A DNA stretch of 64,000 bases from Zygaena filipendulae (lineage: Eukaryota > Arthropoda > Insecta > Lepidoptera > Zygaenidae). The notes under the pieces are model-generated. The model saw only the letters and a list, made by a program, of their open reading frames with translations, was not told the DNA's origin and ran no database searches. How positions within the stretch are numbered: position 1 is the first letter of the stretch; each line of letters opens with the position of its first letter. Both the position numbers and the translations under genes were made by a program. The DNA lies in contig OU015660.1 of assembly GCA_907165275.2 (NCBI GenBank), positions 878,001 through 942,000 of the forward strand, read 5' to 3'. Below, one piece after another: positions 1 to 11,123 of the stretch.

Positions 1-114
1 ACATTTATCGGCTATCTAACTCTGAAAGAATTTTTCAAATCGGACCAGTGCTTCCTGAGATTAGCGCGTTCAAGCAAACAAACAAACTCTTCAGCTTTAT
101 AATATTAGTATAGA
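1..114 (-). mobile_element. Lep1-like Helitron, 5' part
   Basis: Complement of the 5' end TCTATACTAATATTATAAAG. Members start with TC, end CTAG before T, and have a CCGCGG...CCGCGG hairpin near the 3' end: the non-autonomous Helitron plan. Cut by the window edge. In an intron of the host gene. Confidence 0.75.
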
Positions 115-148
115 TGACCATAACAATTACAACAATACACAAACAAAC

Positions 149-816
149 CCCATTTTTTAAGGAAGTCCTCGCTTAGGTCCTGCCTGGCTGGCACTGGAGG
201 TGGTTGCTTCACCCCTTTGATGCGTTGCCATTCCGTGAGTTTTTTACGGAAATCAGCTGACAACTGTTCTTCCGTTGCCACTGGACGTGATGCTTTAAGG
301 AAACGAAAAAAATTGTCACTTATCGCCACATAAAAAAGAAAATCGCTGTAAATTCCTTGGTGAAATAAGTAATTAAAATATTCTCTTTATAACCTTGTGC
401 AAGAAACATATTTTCTTGAGGCCCTGACGACGTGTATGCGAAAGTTCATGACGATCGGCTGAGTACTTAGTAAAGGTGTGAAAGCATAACAAACATAAGA
501 TCGCATTTTATTAATAGTTAGGATAACGCGATTGACGTCACTATTAAAAGAGAAGAAGAAATCAATCATCTTCTCATTTTGTTCATGTGGCAACAGGCGC
601 CTCAATACTTGCCTCTCCTATCCGACAGCTCCCTCTGCAATCTCGATTGTAGTACTGCATAGTCCCGACGTATCTCCTCTCGCACTCCACTCGCTTCGCA
701 TCCACTACTTAGTCCCTCAGTATCTGTAATTGATAGGATTTTTTTTTTAGCTTTCAGCTTTTCATTAGATTCAGTTTCTGCGTCGATCACATCAACTCCT
801 TTCTGATGTAGACACC
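149..816 (-). CDS. Coiled-coil protein, downstream exons (3' partial)
   Basis: Two further exons of the minus-strand gene. Exon 816-613 begins with two bases that complete the codon left open by the exon ending at 47948 (giving Gly). It encodes a charged helical segment containing VREEIRRDYAVLQSRLQREL. Read to the next GT it would not join the following exon in frame. Ended at 613 it is followed by GCAAGT, the classic GC-AG donor, and then joins 292 in frame. Exon 292-149 follows a pyrimidine-rich acceptor and encodes EEQLSADFRKKLTEWQRIKG, then a Pro-rich linker and DLSEDFLKKW, a repeat-like echo of LSADFRKKL. Its donor (GTTTGT after 149) is weak, so that end is provisional. The gene continues left of the window. 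The seven exons total 1,873 coding bases. The link across the 47-kb intron rests on phase and protein character; an unseen exon in between is possible. Confidence 0.7.
408..525 (-). mobile_element. Degraded Helitron fragment
   Basis: CTGACGACGTGTATGCGAAAG and the ATGACGATCGG stretch resemble the middle and 5' part of the family. Lies in the putative GC-AG intron. Confidence 0.5.
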
Positions 817-970
817 CTGCAAGGATTCTTTTTACGCTTCTTTCTAACGTAGCAAGCGGCTTGGTCAAAATGTTTCATTAATAAATTGACGTTTTACATA
901 TTGTCAACTTGTCAACAACATCAAATTGAAAGCAACCATATAAACCAACCAACAATTTTATATGTAAATA

Positions 971-3441
971 ATGAACTTTTTAAATTGTAACATACTATAG
1001 AAATTATGATTCCTCACTAAGAATAACGCAGAGCAAAAGGCTGTTTTTCTATCATGTTAGCTTTTATATATTTCATTTATTCAGTTCAACAAAGTGCTAG
1101 CATTAAATTTCATATCCTTTTGAAGCATTGATTTACTACTAGACGGATATCAATGTTTTGAAGTTTTTTTTTAGCGCTAAGTTTATTAGGAATTAGTGAT
1201 TTATCATTTTGTTATTGTAACTGTTATATTTCAGGTTTCATCCAAATGGTTGCTACGCTTTTAGTATTCATGATATTCACAATAATCCTATACGTTACAT
1301 ACGTAAGTACCTGCTTTTATCGTTTAGCACAGTGGTAGAGTGACAATCCAAATAATTATCCAGTGATTAGGTAGATACATTCTTTTTGCAGGAAATTTTA
1401 ATATTCACAGTCATGCTTAAATTTTCACGCGATCCTCAAGTCAAAATACCACTATTCTATAATATGTATAGTTGGAGATACTCTACTTAGATGATAGCGG
1501 ACTAGACGCTTTATTTGCTCAATTTTGCTCTAAACACTTTTCAGTCGAGCCAACATAACCGTGTGAACGCTACAGCGTCCGTTCTCCAGAGGATATGGTC
1601 AGGCGACTGCAGGCTGTCTTGCCAGAGGAGCAGCAGATTCAGTGGGTTCAGTGGCCTGCCCGGGCCGGCCAATCGTCAGAACACTCAGGGGATAGCGGAC
1701 ACGGGGTCAAATGCAGACTGCATCTGTCAGACTTGCCCCTGCGGAATCATCCTGGACGTCATCAAGTACGTCAGAGTCAAAAGTATTGACTATGCCTCCC
1801 CGCGAATCAAGAGGTTCCGGGATCGATTCCTGGTGGGGGTGGACTTTTTCTGATGAACACAGGGTTTCACTTACTAGTCTGGGCGTGTTTATATATTATA
1901 TCTATAGTATAATACAATATGTAGTTTGCTTGGTTTCCACGACACAAGCTTATGCTCAGTGTGGGTTCAAGTAGAAGAAGTAGAAGAAGATCTAGATCTA
2001 GTTCAGTTTGTCCATCGGTTTTGTATTTAACCCGTATTGAATATGTACCTAACTGGAAAAATCAAATCATATTGTTTTCTTTCCAGTACCTGTAGTCCTG
2101 TTACGGATGCACTGAACACGACAGTAGGTACACTGTCCAATCAGTATTACGAACTGCTAAAATTTGTAAGTACCCGATACATACATATAAGTATGTGGTT
2201 ATTAATTAAATAGTAATAATAAAAGTGAGTAGTTTTGTTTGTTTTGTGTGCAAAAATCATCTTCTATATGATCTGTGAGTGTAGGTACTTAGGTCACCAT
2301 ATCTTTATATATTTGATCACATTTGATTCCAGCTTCGAGATGCCCGCAACTACGTACAGACGGTGCTGGACTGCAGAACGTCCTGTCAGAGACGAGCACG
2401 GGTAATGATGATGTAAAGTTTAAAAGACTGTTTTTTTATTAATATTCTTCACTACCTATATACAATATGCATATACATATACATAATATATACAGAACTT
2501 GTGGTAAAATTAACAACAATATTTACAGGGCTGAAAGTATACGTTATAACAAACAGGATAAGCGAAAAAATTATACGATAAGTTTGGTAGTCTTTTAGAA
2601 TACATATGAGGAAAATAAATTCATTGAAAAATCATTATAATTACATTTACTAGGTATAAAATACACGTAGCTCACTTATACATATACAAGGCACGCGCCA
2701 CGCACATAGCGATATGATCGCAATGGATCAGCTGTTCAGCTCGATCGAAGTCATTGAACTTAGATACCGGCGCGCGGCGATGTGTGTGTAAAGCGATTGA
2801 GCGGCGAGCAGCTTCACAGGTTGTTTTCTTTTTGATTGATTTATTTTGTTCTTCTTTTTTATTTTATGAACATGTTTATAACGATGTATAGTTTCAACCC
2901 TGTAAATATTCGCGGCAAATTTTACCACATGTTATATTTATAGTTATTTTTTACTATAATCGCCGCACAAGTTAGTAATTGCAGATAGATTTTTTTATTT
3001 TATAAACAAAATAAGTAACAATAAAATAAGTAAAACTGTTTTTGCCGTCTCAAACAATCTCAATAAGTTTTCTTATTGCAGCTGATAAATCCAGAAAATA
3101 ATTTACAATCAACTGACAACTTATTGTTTAACTATGGACAAGGGACGAATAAAGATAAAAAAATCCAAGCGTCTACGTTATTTAGAATAAAATCGAAACT
3201 TGAAACCAAATCAGACGTCAAAAGCGAAGAATCTCGGAAAGAAATTGCCGATAAAGACGGAAGTAGTAAGCAGAAAACAGGAGTAAAGACCGATTCTGAC
3301 ACCACTTTAAAACCTCATGACTCAGCTGGTTCTTTAGCCGATTCTAACACCTTAGGTGAATGTTCAAAATGTAAACAAAAAGGTAAAATCTGTATTAAAA
3401 GCTGTCCAAGAAGCAATGAAAAACGAAATGCTAGGAAATAA
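971..3441 (+). CDS. Single-pass membrane Cys-rich protein, paralogue 1
   Basis: Exons 1235-1302, 1545-1765, 2087-2165, 2333-2401 and 3082-3441 have canonical splice signals and join in phase (stop TAA 3439-3441). A 16-bp first exon at 971-986 (MNFLN) is tentative; its donor GTAACA is weak. With it the product is 270 aa. The 68-bp exon is one hydrophobic helix (FIQMVATLLVFMIFTIILY). Next comes a 221-bp exon ending in a Cys cluster (DCICQTCPCGIILDVI), then the 79-bp exon with NQYYELLKF, then a helix with VLDCRTSCQRRAR. A Lys/Ser-rich tail ends in a C-x2-C-x2-KG-x2-C-x3-CP motif that recurs in paralogue 2. No family recognised. Exon 1545-1765 is followed within about 20 bp by a tRNA-type SINE. 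The gene lies inside the minus-strand host gene's giant intron. Confidence 0.7.
1786..1992 (+). repeat. tRNA-derived SINE
   Basis: A B-box-like GGGATCGATTCC follows an anticodon-arm-like GACTATGCCTCCCC. Body and tail TTCCACGACACAAGCTTATG lead to a short AGAAGT microsatellite. Sits just after the exon ending at 1765. Confidence 0.65.
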
Positions 3442-3533
3442 AAAATTAGGTGACAACTTATTTTAGATTTGTAGATTAAGATCAAAAATTTTAAAAACGA
3501 TAAGTTACTGTTGTTCCTAGTATTTATTGACAA

Positions 3534-3748
3534 CTAGCTGTTCCCCGCGAAAACCGCGATAATTTCAGAGTTCCCGCGGGAATTCCAAGATAAATTATAC
3601 ATAATAACATATGAAGATTGGTCATGAAGCACTCTATCTATTGGTGAAAACCGCGTGAAAATCCGTTCATTAGTTTTGAATTTATCGCGAACAGACAGAC
3701 AGACAGACGGACGCGGTGGAGGACTTTGTTTCATAATAATAAGTAAGG
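3534..3748 (-). mobile_element. Helitron, full-length variant
   Basis: 3' end CTAGCTGTTCCCCGCG, interior with CAGACAGACAGACAG, 5' end near 3748. In the space between paralogues 1 and 2. Confidence 0.8.
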
Positions 3749-4122
3749 AAGAAAAAGGTTACTAATCATTTGATGAACGTAGGTATTTGTTTTTAAAATT
3801 GAATTAAAATTGAAAAAAAAACTTTATTTTCTTTAGAAAAGAAGAAAGTACAGAGCAAAGATAATGTGCAGAGTGACTAAAATACCACGTCAGAGACTGT
3901 CGATCAATCCATCAATCAGTGACGTAGACCACAAACTAAATATGGTTAATATCTGATCTGTCACAAGTTACAACCAGTCAAAATCTCATCTTCCTAAAAA
4001 TATTTTATAAAACAATAATGTGAACAAAGTAACAAAGATGAAATGGTTTGGAAAATACGTAAAAAAAATTATAAAATGACAAGAGAAGAAAGTGGTTTGA
4101 AAAAATAAAAAGCAAGGAGACC

Positions 4123-5348
4123 ATGCCTCGTTTGAGGAGTCGTTGTCGTATAATATGTAAATATTATCTCATCTTATATAAGTTTGTAAATGTTCTTATA
4201 AAACTTCGTGAGAAACAAACCATAATATATGATAGTATGTCCGGTTTTCTTATTTGTATTTTTTTTTTAATTGAATTGATTAACTTTATTTGACACAACA
4301 CAAAGATTTACAGCATACGTATACAATAACTGCTTTAGTTATTCTTCTGAGACAATAACTAAACATATATAACAAGTATTGAGGGTTCGCCTCTCAACCG
4401 ACGGACAGACGCCACCGGCCGAACAGAACTGTGGGCGGACTCCATCCGACGGCTGAGAAACGGGCACCTACTTAAAATAACGGAAACACTTATTTGAACA
4501 TTGTGATTGGACACCGTGTTGTGACAAAAAGGCGGCGAGCTCAGCATAAGTCGGGTGGTTGTAAGGACCATCCGGCGCTGGTCTTCCGCTGGAGCCTTGC
4601 GGAGGCGTCACAGACGCTGGCAGACAAATTTACAAACAAAATGCACAAATACTAAATACTAATACTACTACATACTAATGACTTTACATACTAATAATTA
4701 CATAGACTGTTGTAAATATATACTGATTATTAAGGTTGTAGGGTGTATTATACGAGGTCCTCGGAGTAGATTTCATGCGAAAATTTGTGTAACAATTAAG
4801 ATATAATATAGACTTGTAAAATATTTTGTTCCTCAGGTTGCTGTAACCAGTGCATCGTCTATAGTTTCCTCACAATTGTATTCTGCATGCTCGTCACTGC
4901 TGTCGCTATTAAGTTCCTACCGACGATATTAGAATCTGACTTGTTTTCAAGTTATCCATTCGAAACGGATGTAGGAAAAACGAATTCCTTTTCGAATGTA
5001 GCTCTACCTCCGAAAGGGATTGATAAAAGAGATTCTCCATCCAAACCCGTAACTGCAGCAAGACAAAGTAATGCAGACACCGGAAAGGACTGTGTTAAGT
5101 GTATAGCTAAAGGTCAAAGCTGTCAAGACGTATGTCCTAATTACAAAAACATTGTTGCTCAAGTGTCTAAAACGTCAAGGACATCGTTGGTGCTATCACC
5201 TAGTAAATCATCAGATCTCCCAGAAACACGCAGTAAGAGCAAAAGCGCTGGTTGGGTTTCTAAAATTTTCAGTTCAAAGAAAAAGAAACAAACTAAAGGC
5301 AACGATTCATGTGAACTTAAAGACTCTCAAACCAATGTTACTAATTAA
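4123..5348 (+). CDS. Single-pass membrane Cys-motif protein, paralogue 2
   Basis: The large exon 4837-5348 follows CCTCAG and opens with two bases of a split codon, the same phase as the transmembrane exons of paralogues 1 and 3. It encodes CCNQC, then a hydrophobic helix (IVYSFLTIVFCMLVTAVAI), then a polar tail with CVKCIAKGQSCQDVCP and a Lys/Ser-rich end; TAA is at 5346-5348. The Cys motif matches the tail of paralogue 1 (C-x2-C-x2-KG-x2-C-x3-CP). A 34-bp first exon at 4123-4156 (MPRLRSRCRII, donor GTAAAT) fits the phase and would give 181 aa, with a Cys run at the membrane edge, but it is a guess. Here membrane segment and tail share one exon, while paralogue 1 splits them over several, suggesting intron loss or a shortened paralogue. 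Function unknown. Confidence 0.6.
4365..4645 (-). repeat. Non-LTR retrotransposon 3' end
   Basis: Complement of the ACTTATGCTGAGCTCGCCGCC block also found at 20025, 39800 and 41305. Upstream of the exon at 4837. Confidence 0.6.
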
Positions 5349-5867
5349 TTAGAATTAAATTATCTGTTGGCCAGTTCGTTTTTTTTATTCTCTAAGATCT
5401 AAATGTACAAATACTTCGAGGTATGTTATACATGACTATTTTAATTATTTGTTTCTTTCTACCAATTATTGTACAAGCTAATTAATACTTAAAATATTTT
5501 TGGTACAAGCATCTGAAAAATTTGGATAGTTACAAAGACATTCTATATAATAAAATATCATTGGATAATTACGTAAATTAATTCTGTTTGTCCACTGGTG
5601 CAGCCAGAGAGAAGGTAATCACTAAGTGCAGCGAAGGAAAAACAACGAATCACTAGATGATTTTAATTCTATGGTATCGGAATTGACAGTTTAGGCCAAA
5701 GAGTATATATAACCACTACGTAAGTATTTATAGGCTGTCAGGAATGTCAAAGAGTATATAACCATGTTTATGACCTCAAGTGCGGGAGAAATTATCGTGA
5801 TGTTGAAAATAGATATTTTACCTAAACTGTGCTTAATGTAAAAAATATTATTGGGTGCAAAGAAACA

Positions 5868-8800
5868 ATGCCAATGGATGAGGAGTGTGATGCTTTCGGA
5901 AACGATCACATTGGTGAAACGAAAAACGTTAAAACTCAAGTTAATCCAAGCCATGCCACGACGGTGTCGTTTTGGTAAAAAGTTCAGTTTGTTTATGTTT
6001 TCCATGAATTTTAGATTTATTTTCAATATTTTTTTTTACAATAAGTAATTTTTATGTAACTTGACACTCTAGCACGACTTCCTCCTCAGTCCTTACCTCC
6101 TGAGGATCAGTCATAAGAACAGTCATTAGGCAGAAGATGTTGGAAGAAGTGACAAAATATAGATTAGATAAATTGATTACTTATTTAAAATCGGCCCGAG
6201 TCAACTTTAGAAACGAAGACTATGCAGCAAACGAGTAGCCATTTCCTGAGGTTGCATATCCATGCTATCCGGTTCTTTAAACAGCCAGCAATTATGATTC
6301 TCTTTTAATTAATAAACAAGTTCTATTGGTTCAATATTATTTCAGGCGGATTTATTAATTGCTTACTCACATGCTGTGCTATCGCTTTAATAACAGCTTT
6401 CGTTGTGGTAAGTTCTACTGTATTTTTAACTGTCCTGTTTTTAACTGTCTATCTGTCTGTCTGTTCACAATACACTTAAAAACTACAGAACGGATTTTAA
6501 TGCAGTTTTCACCAATAGATAGAGTGATTCAAGAGGGGGGTTTATAGATGTAGTTTAACCTGGAATTCGCGCGGGAACTCCGAAATTACCGCGGGTGAAA
6601 CTGCGGGGGACAGTTAGTAGGTATATTATATCGAGTTAAAGATCTTGCAAGTTTTGCATAATTGTTTTCTGTTTACTAGATTCAAATGCATTTTCACCTA
6701 ACTAGCGTAAAAGTGCGCCTGTGTTGCTTGAAACCATTGAGCAAAATATTTTTTTTCTTCTTTTTCTTCCGTAAAAAAGGGTTTCTTAAATAAAATAGAC
6801 AAGCCTTGTATAGTACCCATAATAATATGTTGTATGTTAATAAGTTGTATGCGTCATACGAAAGCAAAGTGGTCTTACTTTTTGAACATTTGGACTCCCC
6901 CTCCATATACTTTTATTTGTTATCTTACTAACTTAAATCCTTTACCAGCCTTCAACTACTAGGAATTAAAACTCTGCACTCACAACAAAAACGAAATTTG
7001 CTTTCCGGTTGCACAGATAGAGCTGTTATTCCATCTTCATTTTCCTTGGATAATTTAAAACCTAATGTATGTATATTGTCTTCTAGTACATGCCACTGGG
7101 AGATCCCAAATCATGTTACGTGAAACAGCGTGATGTCAATAAGAATTATTGCGTTTGTGAAATTTACTTTGGTATAGTCAGGTTAGTAGGTGTATAAATA
7201 TAATACGTTGATTAAATAATAAACTATAACAACAAATCAATACATAGTACCTATTCTACATTTATTAACATTATTTACAAGTAGGTATCTAACTTGGAAT
7301 AAAAATTAAAACCATATTACAATCTTTTTTTCTTCTAGATTCATCCGCCAAACTACTAATTTCATGAGAATGTTGACATGTTGCTTCCTCGATGCACTTC
7401 ATGAATCCAAATTACAAGTAAATGTCTCTATTTTTTCTACACTTGTATAATAAAATAATGTGGGCGATAATGCTGTATCTTTTTCGATTAGATAACTAGC
7501 AATACATATGTCGATTAATGCAGCGACGGCATTTTTCAGTTTTATGCGTTCCTAGAAAAAATGGACAAACAAGATTTATGCGCGGCTGTAGAATGTGGAG
7601 TGAGTAAAAAATATTTTCCTATGTAACAATGTCAACCAGCAATCTTTAACGACGTGTGGATATGTATGTAGGTATTTTATATATTCATAGATATTTAATG
7701 TCTACCGGAAAATACCAGTGGCAAAATTTCCGGGAATTCCCGAGACAGTTTTCGCGGTGGAGCACATCGTCCTACATCACAACGGACAACACACTCAGCA
7801 TTATTGTAGTACGACTCTATTCTCTATGTAGAGTTATAAAAGTGTGTGTTTGTTTTTGGCATCCCGCAAACTTTGTATCCGGGAGAATTCCAAGAATGTC
7901 ACTATAAACTGGTGAATTTTATAATTAGAGATTCTCAACCTACCTATTAGCACGTGGGTGCTGACTACGTTAAATAACATTTCAAGACCAAGGACAATAA
8001 AGATAATCTATATCTATACTTCTATACTAATATTATAAAGAGGAAAGGTTTGTATGTAAGTATGTTTGTAACGAATTGGCTCAAAAAATACTGGACCGAT
8101 TTAAAAAATTCTTTCACCCTTTGAATGCTACGTTATCACTGATTCCTGAACTGAACTCCGAAATTACCGCGGGTGAAAATGCGCGGAACAGCTATCTCTG
8201 GATCTACTGAACCGATTTTGAAAATTCTTTCACTTATAGGAAGTTATAACAGTGATCCTGAGTGATATAGGGTACTTTTTATCCCGAAATGACCGCGGGT
8301 GAAACCGCAGGACAGCTAGTTAATCATAAATCAAATCGCCAGGAGCGGACGTGTCAACGCAACCAGGACGTGGATCAACTTCAACCAGCTCATTCTTCCA
8401 CCGATGGCCTCTCCAAATGCAAAAGAAAAAGACGATTAGCGAAGAATAATTTGGCGTTATGAAGATCTCCCGTGTACATCATAAGTAAAACAATGTCATA
8501 GCATTTGGCGTTATGAAGATTTCCCGTCAATGTCATAGCATTTTGTTTAAAATTACCTAAATAAAAATAATATTTTAAATATCTATACAATATAATATAA
8601 AACACTTTGTCCTAAATAACTGGTGGATCAACGCATAGCTTAAACCGCTGATCGTAGAGACCTGAAACTTGGACGGTGTGTTCTTTGTATGACGTAGGCA
8701 TCCAATAAGAAAGGACTTTTGAAAATTCAACCCCTAAGGGGATGAAAAGGGGTTTCGAAGTTTATATGGAACAATTCCGTGGGAACTTCGAAATTATTGC

Positions 8801-10095
8801 GGGTGAAATCGCGCGGGACAGCTAGAAAATCGTGCAGTTTTTTGCAGAAATCAGCCGAATATTTAGAGCAGAAATGATATTGAATGCGAAAAATCCGTGA
8901 CGAAATTAGTTTCGGAAACAATTGGTAGCAAACATATTATCATCCTAATATAATTCTTAGAAATAAACAGTATTGGGAAAATATAGAACGTTCCACGTGT
9001 AGATGCGACGAACGTAGTATTTAAAGTGAAAAGTACCTACCGTGTAGAGTGGAAGAGATCAGAATAACTTAGCATGACTGACTCCGGTCGAATTGAAACC
9101 ATTTTTACTGTTGTTGAAAAATTTATAGACGTGAAACCTATTTAAATCTGTTGTTACAATAGAAAAATAAAATTTATACGAATTTATTTTATACATCGTA
9201 TTGTTATCCCACTGACTCGTAAAACTATTTTTATCAGCACCTTGCTATTGTAAGCATTGTTTCAGTTTACATATATTATAATATTATAAAAAAGAATATT
9301 TCGCAAGTGAACTGTTATATTTCCGATAACATACCTACAACCACTGTATTTAAAAAAAGTCAAGCTATTTCTATATAAATTCACAAAAGATTATGAGGAA
9401 TGCAGAAACACGTTCGGTAAATTTCTTTTATGCCTTGTTCTGCGTTTTTATGGTGAGTTTAAATAAACCTCTTGGATTTACTTTGATTTAATTAATGGCT
9501 AATAAAATAATAATAGAATAGTCATAAAAGTTCTGGAGCACTGCAGCAGTGGAGAGGAATGTTAACGATGACTTGATTTGATATTTTTAAGATGAGAGAA
9601 GATACGGGCACCACTGTAGAGGATTTATTTTTGCTATTTTTATATAGATGATATATAATATTTAATCGGATTAAGTTGTTAATTTACATGATATCAACTT
9701 AGAATAATAACAATCTGTGTGAAAGTAGATGAGTTCAAGTGAGACGTGAAGAACAATACTGATTTTAGTGAAATTTAGCAAAGAGTTAGCCAAAGTCCGG
9801 AAAATATGTGTCAGTATTTTTAGTAATGACAGATTAATAATGTATACTAATTACTAATCAGATCTTTTCACGATTTCTGATTAATGAAAGTGAAGTATTT
9901 ACAAACATTACTTTATAGTTAGCAAACGCCATGGAAGAGGTGAAAGAAGAAGTAGAGAAAGTGATCGAAAATGAAATAACTCAGCGGCTGAGCGAGGATC
10001 TTCTGCAAAGCATTGAAAGAAAATTCCAAGTGGATCTTGAGAAGTACGGTCTCCAACATCTAATTAGCTGTAAAATTAATAGTTGCCCAGCATAA
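5868..10095 (+). CDS. Single-pass membrane Cys-rich protein, paralogue 3
   Basis: Exons: 5868-5913 (tentative first exon, MPMDEECDAFGNDHI), 6346-6407 (helix GFINCLLTCCAIALITAFVV), 7087-7181, 7339-7417, 7540-7599 and 9919-10095 with TAA. All join in phase, giving 172 aa. Intron phases match paralogue 1 from the membrane exon on, and the fourth exon here (7339-7417) is 79 bp, exactly like 2087-2165 there. Residue patterns align too: C-V-C then G-I; L-x2-L..Q-x-Y..FL; then D-L..V-E-C against VLDC. The last exon is a Glu/Lys-rich amphipathic helix ending CKINSCPA. I read the family as short N-terminus, one membrane helix, and a helical Cys-containing domain. The intron before the last exon holds two Helitrons. 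Whether 9919-10095 is truly terminal is less sure. Confidence 0.68.
6436..6617 (+). mobile_element. Helitron in intron of paralogue 3
   Basis: GTCTGTCTGTCTGTTC, then ACCGCGGGTGAAACTGCGGG and terminal TTAG. Confidence 0.75.
8021..8319 (+). mobile_element. Helitron with duplicated interior
   Basis: Starts TCTATACTAATATTATAAAG. Two hairpin blocks (ACCGCGGGTGAAAATGCGCG and ACCGCGGGTGAAACCGCAGG) follow two CCGATTT-containing modules; ends CTAG. Confidence 0.8.
8450..8550. repeat. Two-copy ~55-bp tandem repeat
   Basis: TTTGGCGTTATGAAGAT(C/T)TCCCGT and AATGTCATAGCATTT each occur twice. Confidence 0.6.
8582..8825 (+). mobile_element. Helitron, second subfamily, copy 1
   Basis: Interior ACCGCTGATCGTAGAGACC and CTTGGACGGTGTGTTCTTTG, shared with 17130-17370; ends ACAGCTAG. 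Confidence 0.82.
8930..9918. other. Intron sequence of paralogue 3, no further feature seen
   Basis: AT-rich; no exon, clear repeat or long ORF. Confidence 0.5.
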
Positions 10096-10371
10096 TTAAT
10101 TTAATAGCGAACGACAAACATGACATTGAATTCATAAACCATCTTCAGAATGCTTTAGTAAAAAAATAATTTCGATATTAATATTGTGTTTTGAATTAAA
10201 TTTGTGTACTTTCAAAACAAAGCATAGCATAAAAAAAGTTTTAATTCTAAAATATGCAAATTTTAAGCCTACAAGTAATAAAATAATCTAGAATATTAAA
10301 TTAAAAAAAGATACTACTTAATTAGAACGGTATAGTCATAGTATATAAAGCAGTAATTATTTTTTAACAGG

Positions 10372-10984
10372 TCTGTAGACATGGTGCTGGTAAAGATTCG
10401 TTTGTTGCTGCAGAATGGGACAATGCACATCCAGGATAAGTTGGAAGAACTTGAGCTTCAACTGAGTGCGATGAAAAAGGATGCTGAAGAAAAGGTTACA
10501 GATCAATATTGTACGGGTTTTGAAATATAAGTACAGTTACCGTTGATCGCATAATATGTCATAAGATTTAATGTAAGTTAAATTACTTTGGATTGGTTTA
10601 TTAGCCTCCTTAGACGATGTATGATGGTAATTAAAAGGAATTATCTATTAGAAAAGACTTAAATATTATTGATCTTAAGTTATTTTTAATGAATTTTGTT
10701 CTATGATACAGGTAGACACTTGCCTAACTTCGAAAGAGAATAGAACAGTAGCATTAGCAGAGAAAGCGTTACACCAGATGGTTGTTTGCGGATACGCTTT
10801 GATAGGCCACGATCCGGCGCAAGCTGTGAAAAGTGTCATGACTTTGAAGAATATGATCAGGGATGGAATGAAACCGGTAATTGATAAACGAAATCCTAGA
10901 GAACCCACACACAAATCTTCGTTGCCTTCACGAAAACGAAGTAAATTATTTAGTAAATTTCACATCATCCGACAGATCTTGTAA
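10372..10984 (+). CDS. Helical protein fragment, possible paralogue 4
   Basis: Two probable exons. 10372-10493 follows TTTTTTAACAG and reads SVDMVLVKIRLLLQNGTMHI.. then a Glu/Leu-rich coil; it needs two bases from an upstream exon I did not find. 10713-10984 follows ACAG and encodes VDTCLTSKENRTVALAEKAL.., a helix, then a basic tail to TAA at 10982-10984. The donor after 10493 (GTTACA) is weak. An internal GTAATT after 10877 would give a phase-0 donor joining the 11124 exon instead of using this stop. Gene limits are therefore open: it may be a separate paralogue without its membrane exon, or extra exons of paralogue 3 or 5. Confidence 0.4.
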
Positions 10985-11123
10985 TCATTTCATTCAATCA
11001 TTCATACAGTTTTATGTCTAGTTTCCTTGTCATCTAGCAATAATATTTAAATTAATACACCAATGCTTTTCCGAACATCTGGAAATAAATATTCAAGTTT
11101 ACGTTATCAAACCTTGTTTACAG

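Noticed and set aside
602..868. Stand-alone 88-aa protein starting at TTG
   Set aside because: Better explained as a host-gene exon (816-613); the upstream part is intron and the start codon is not ATG.
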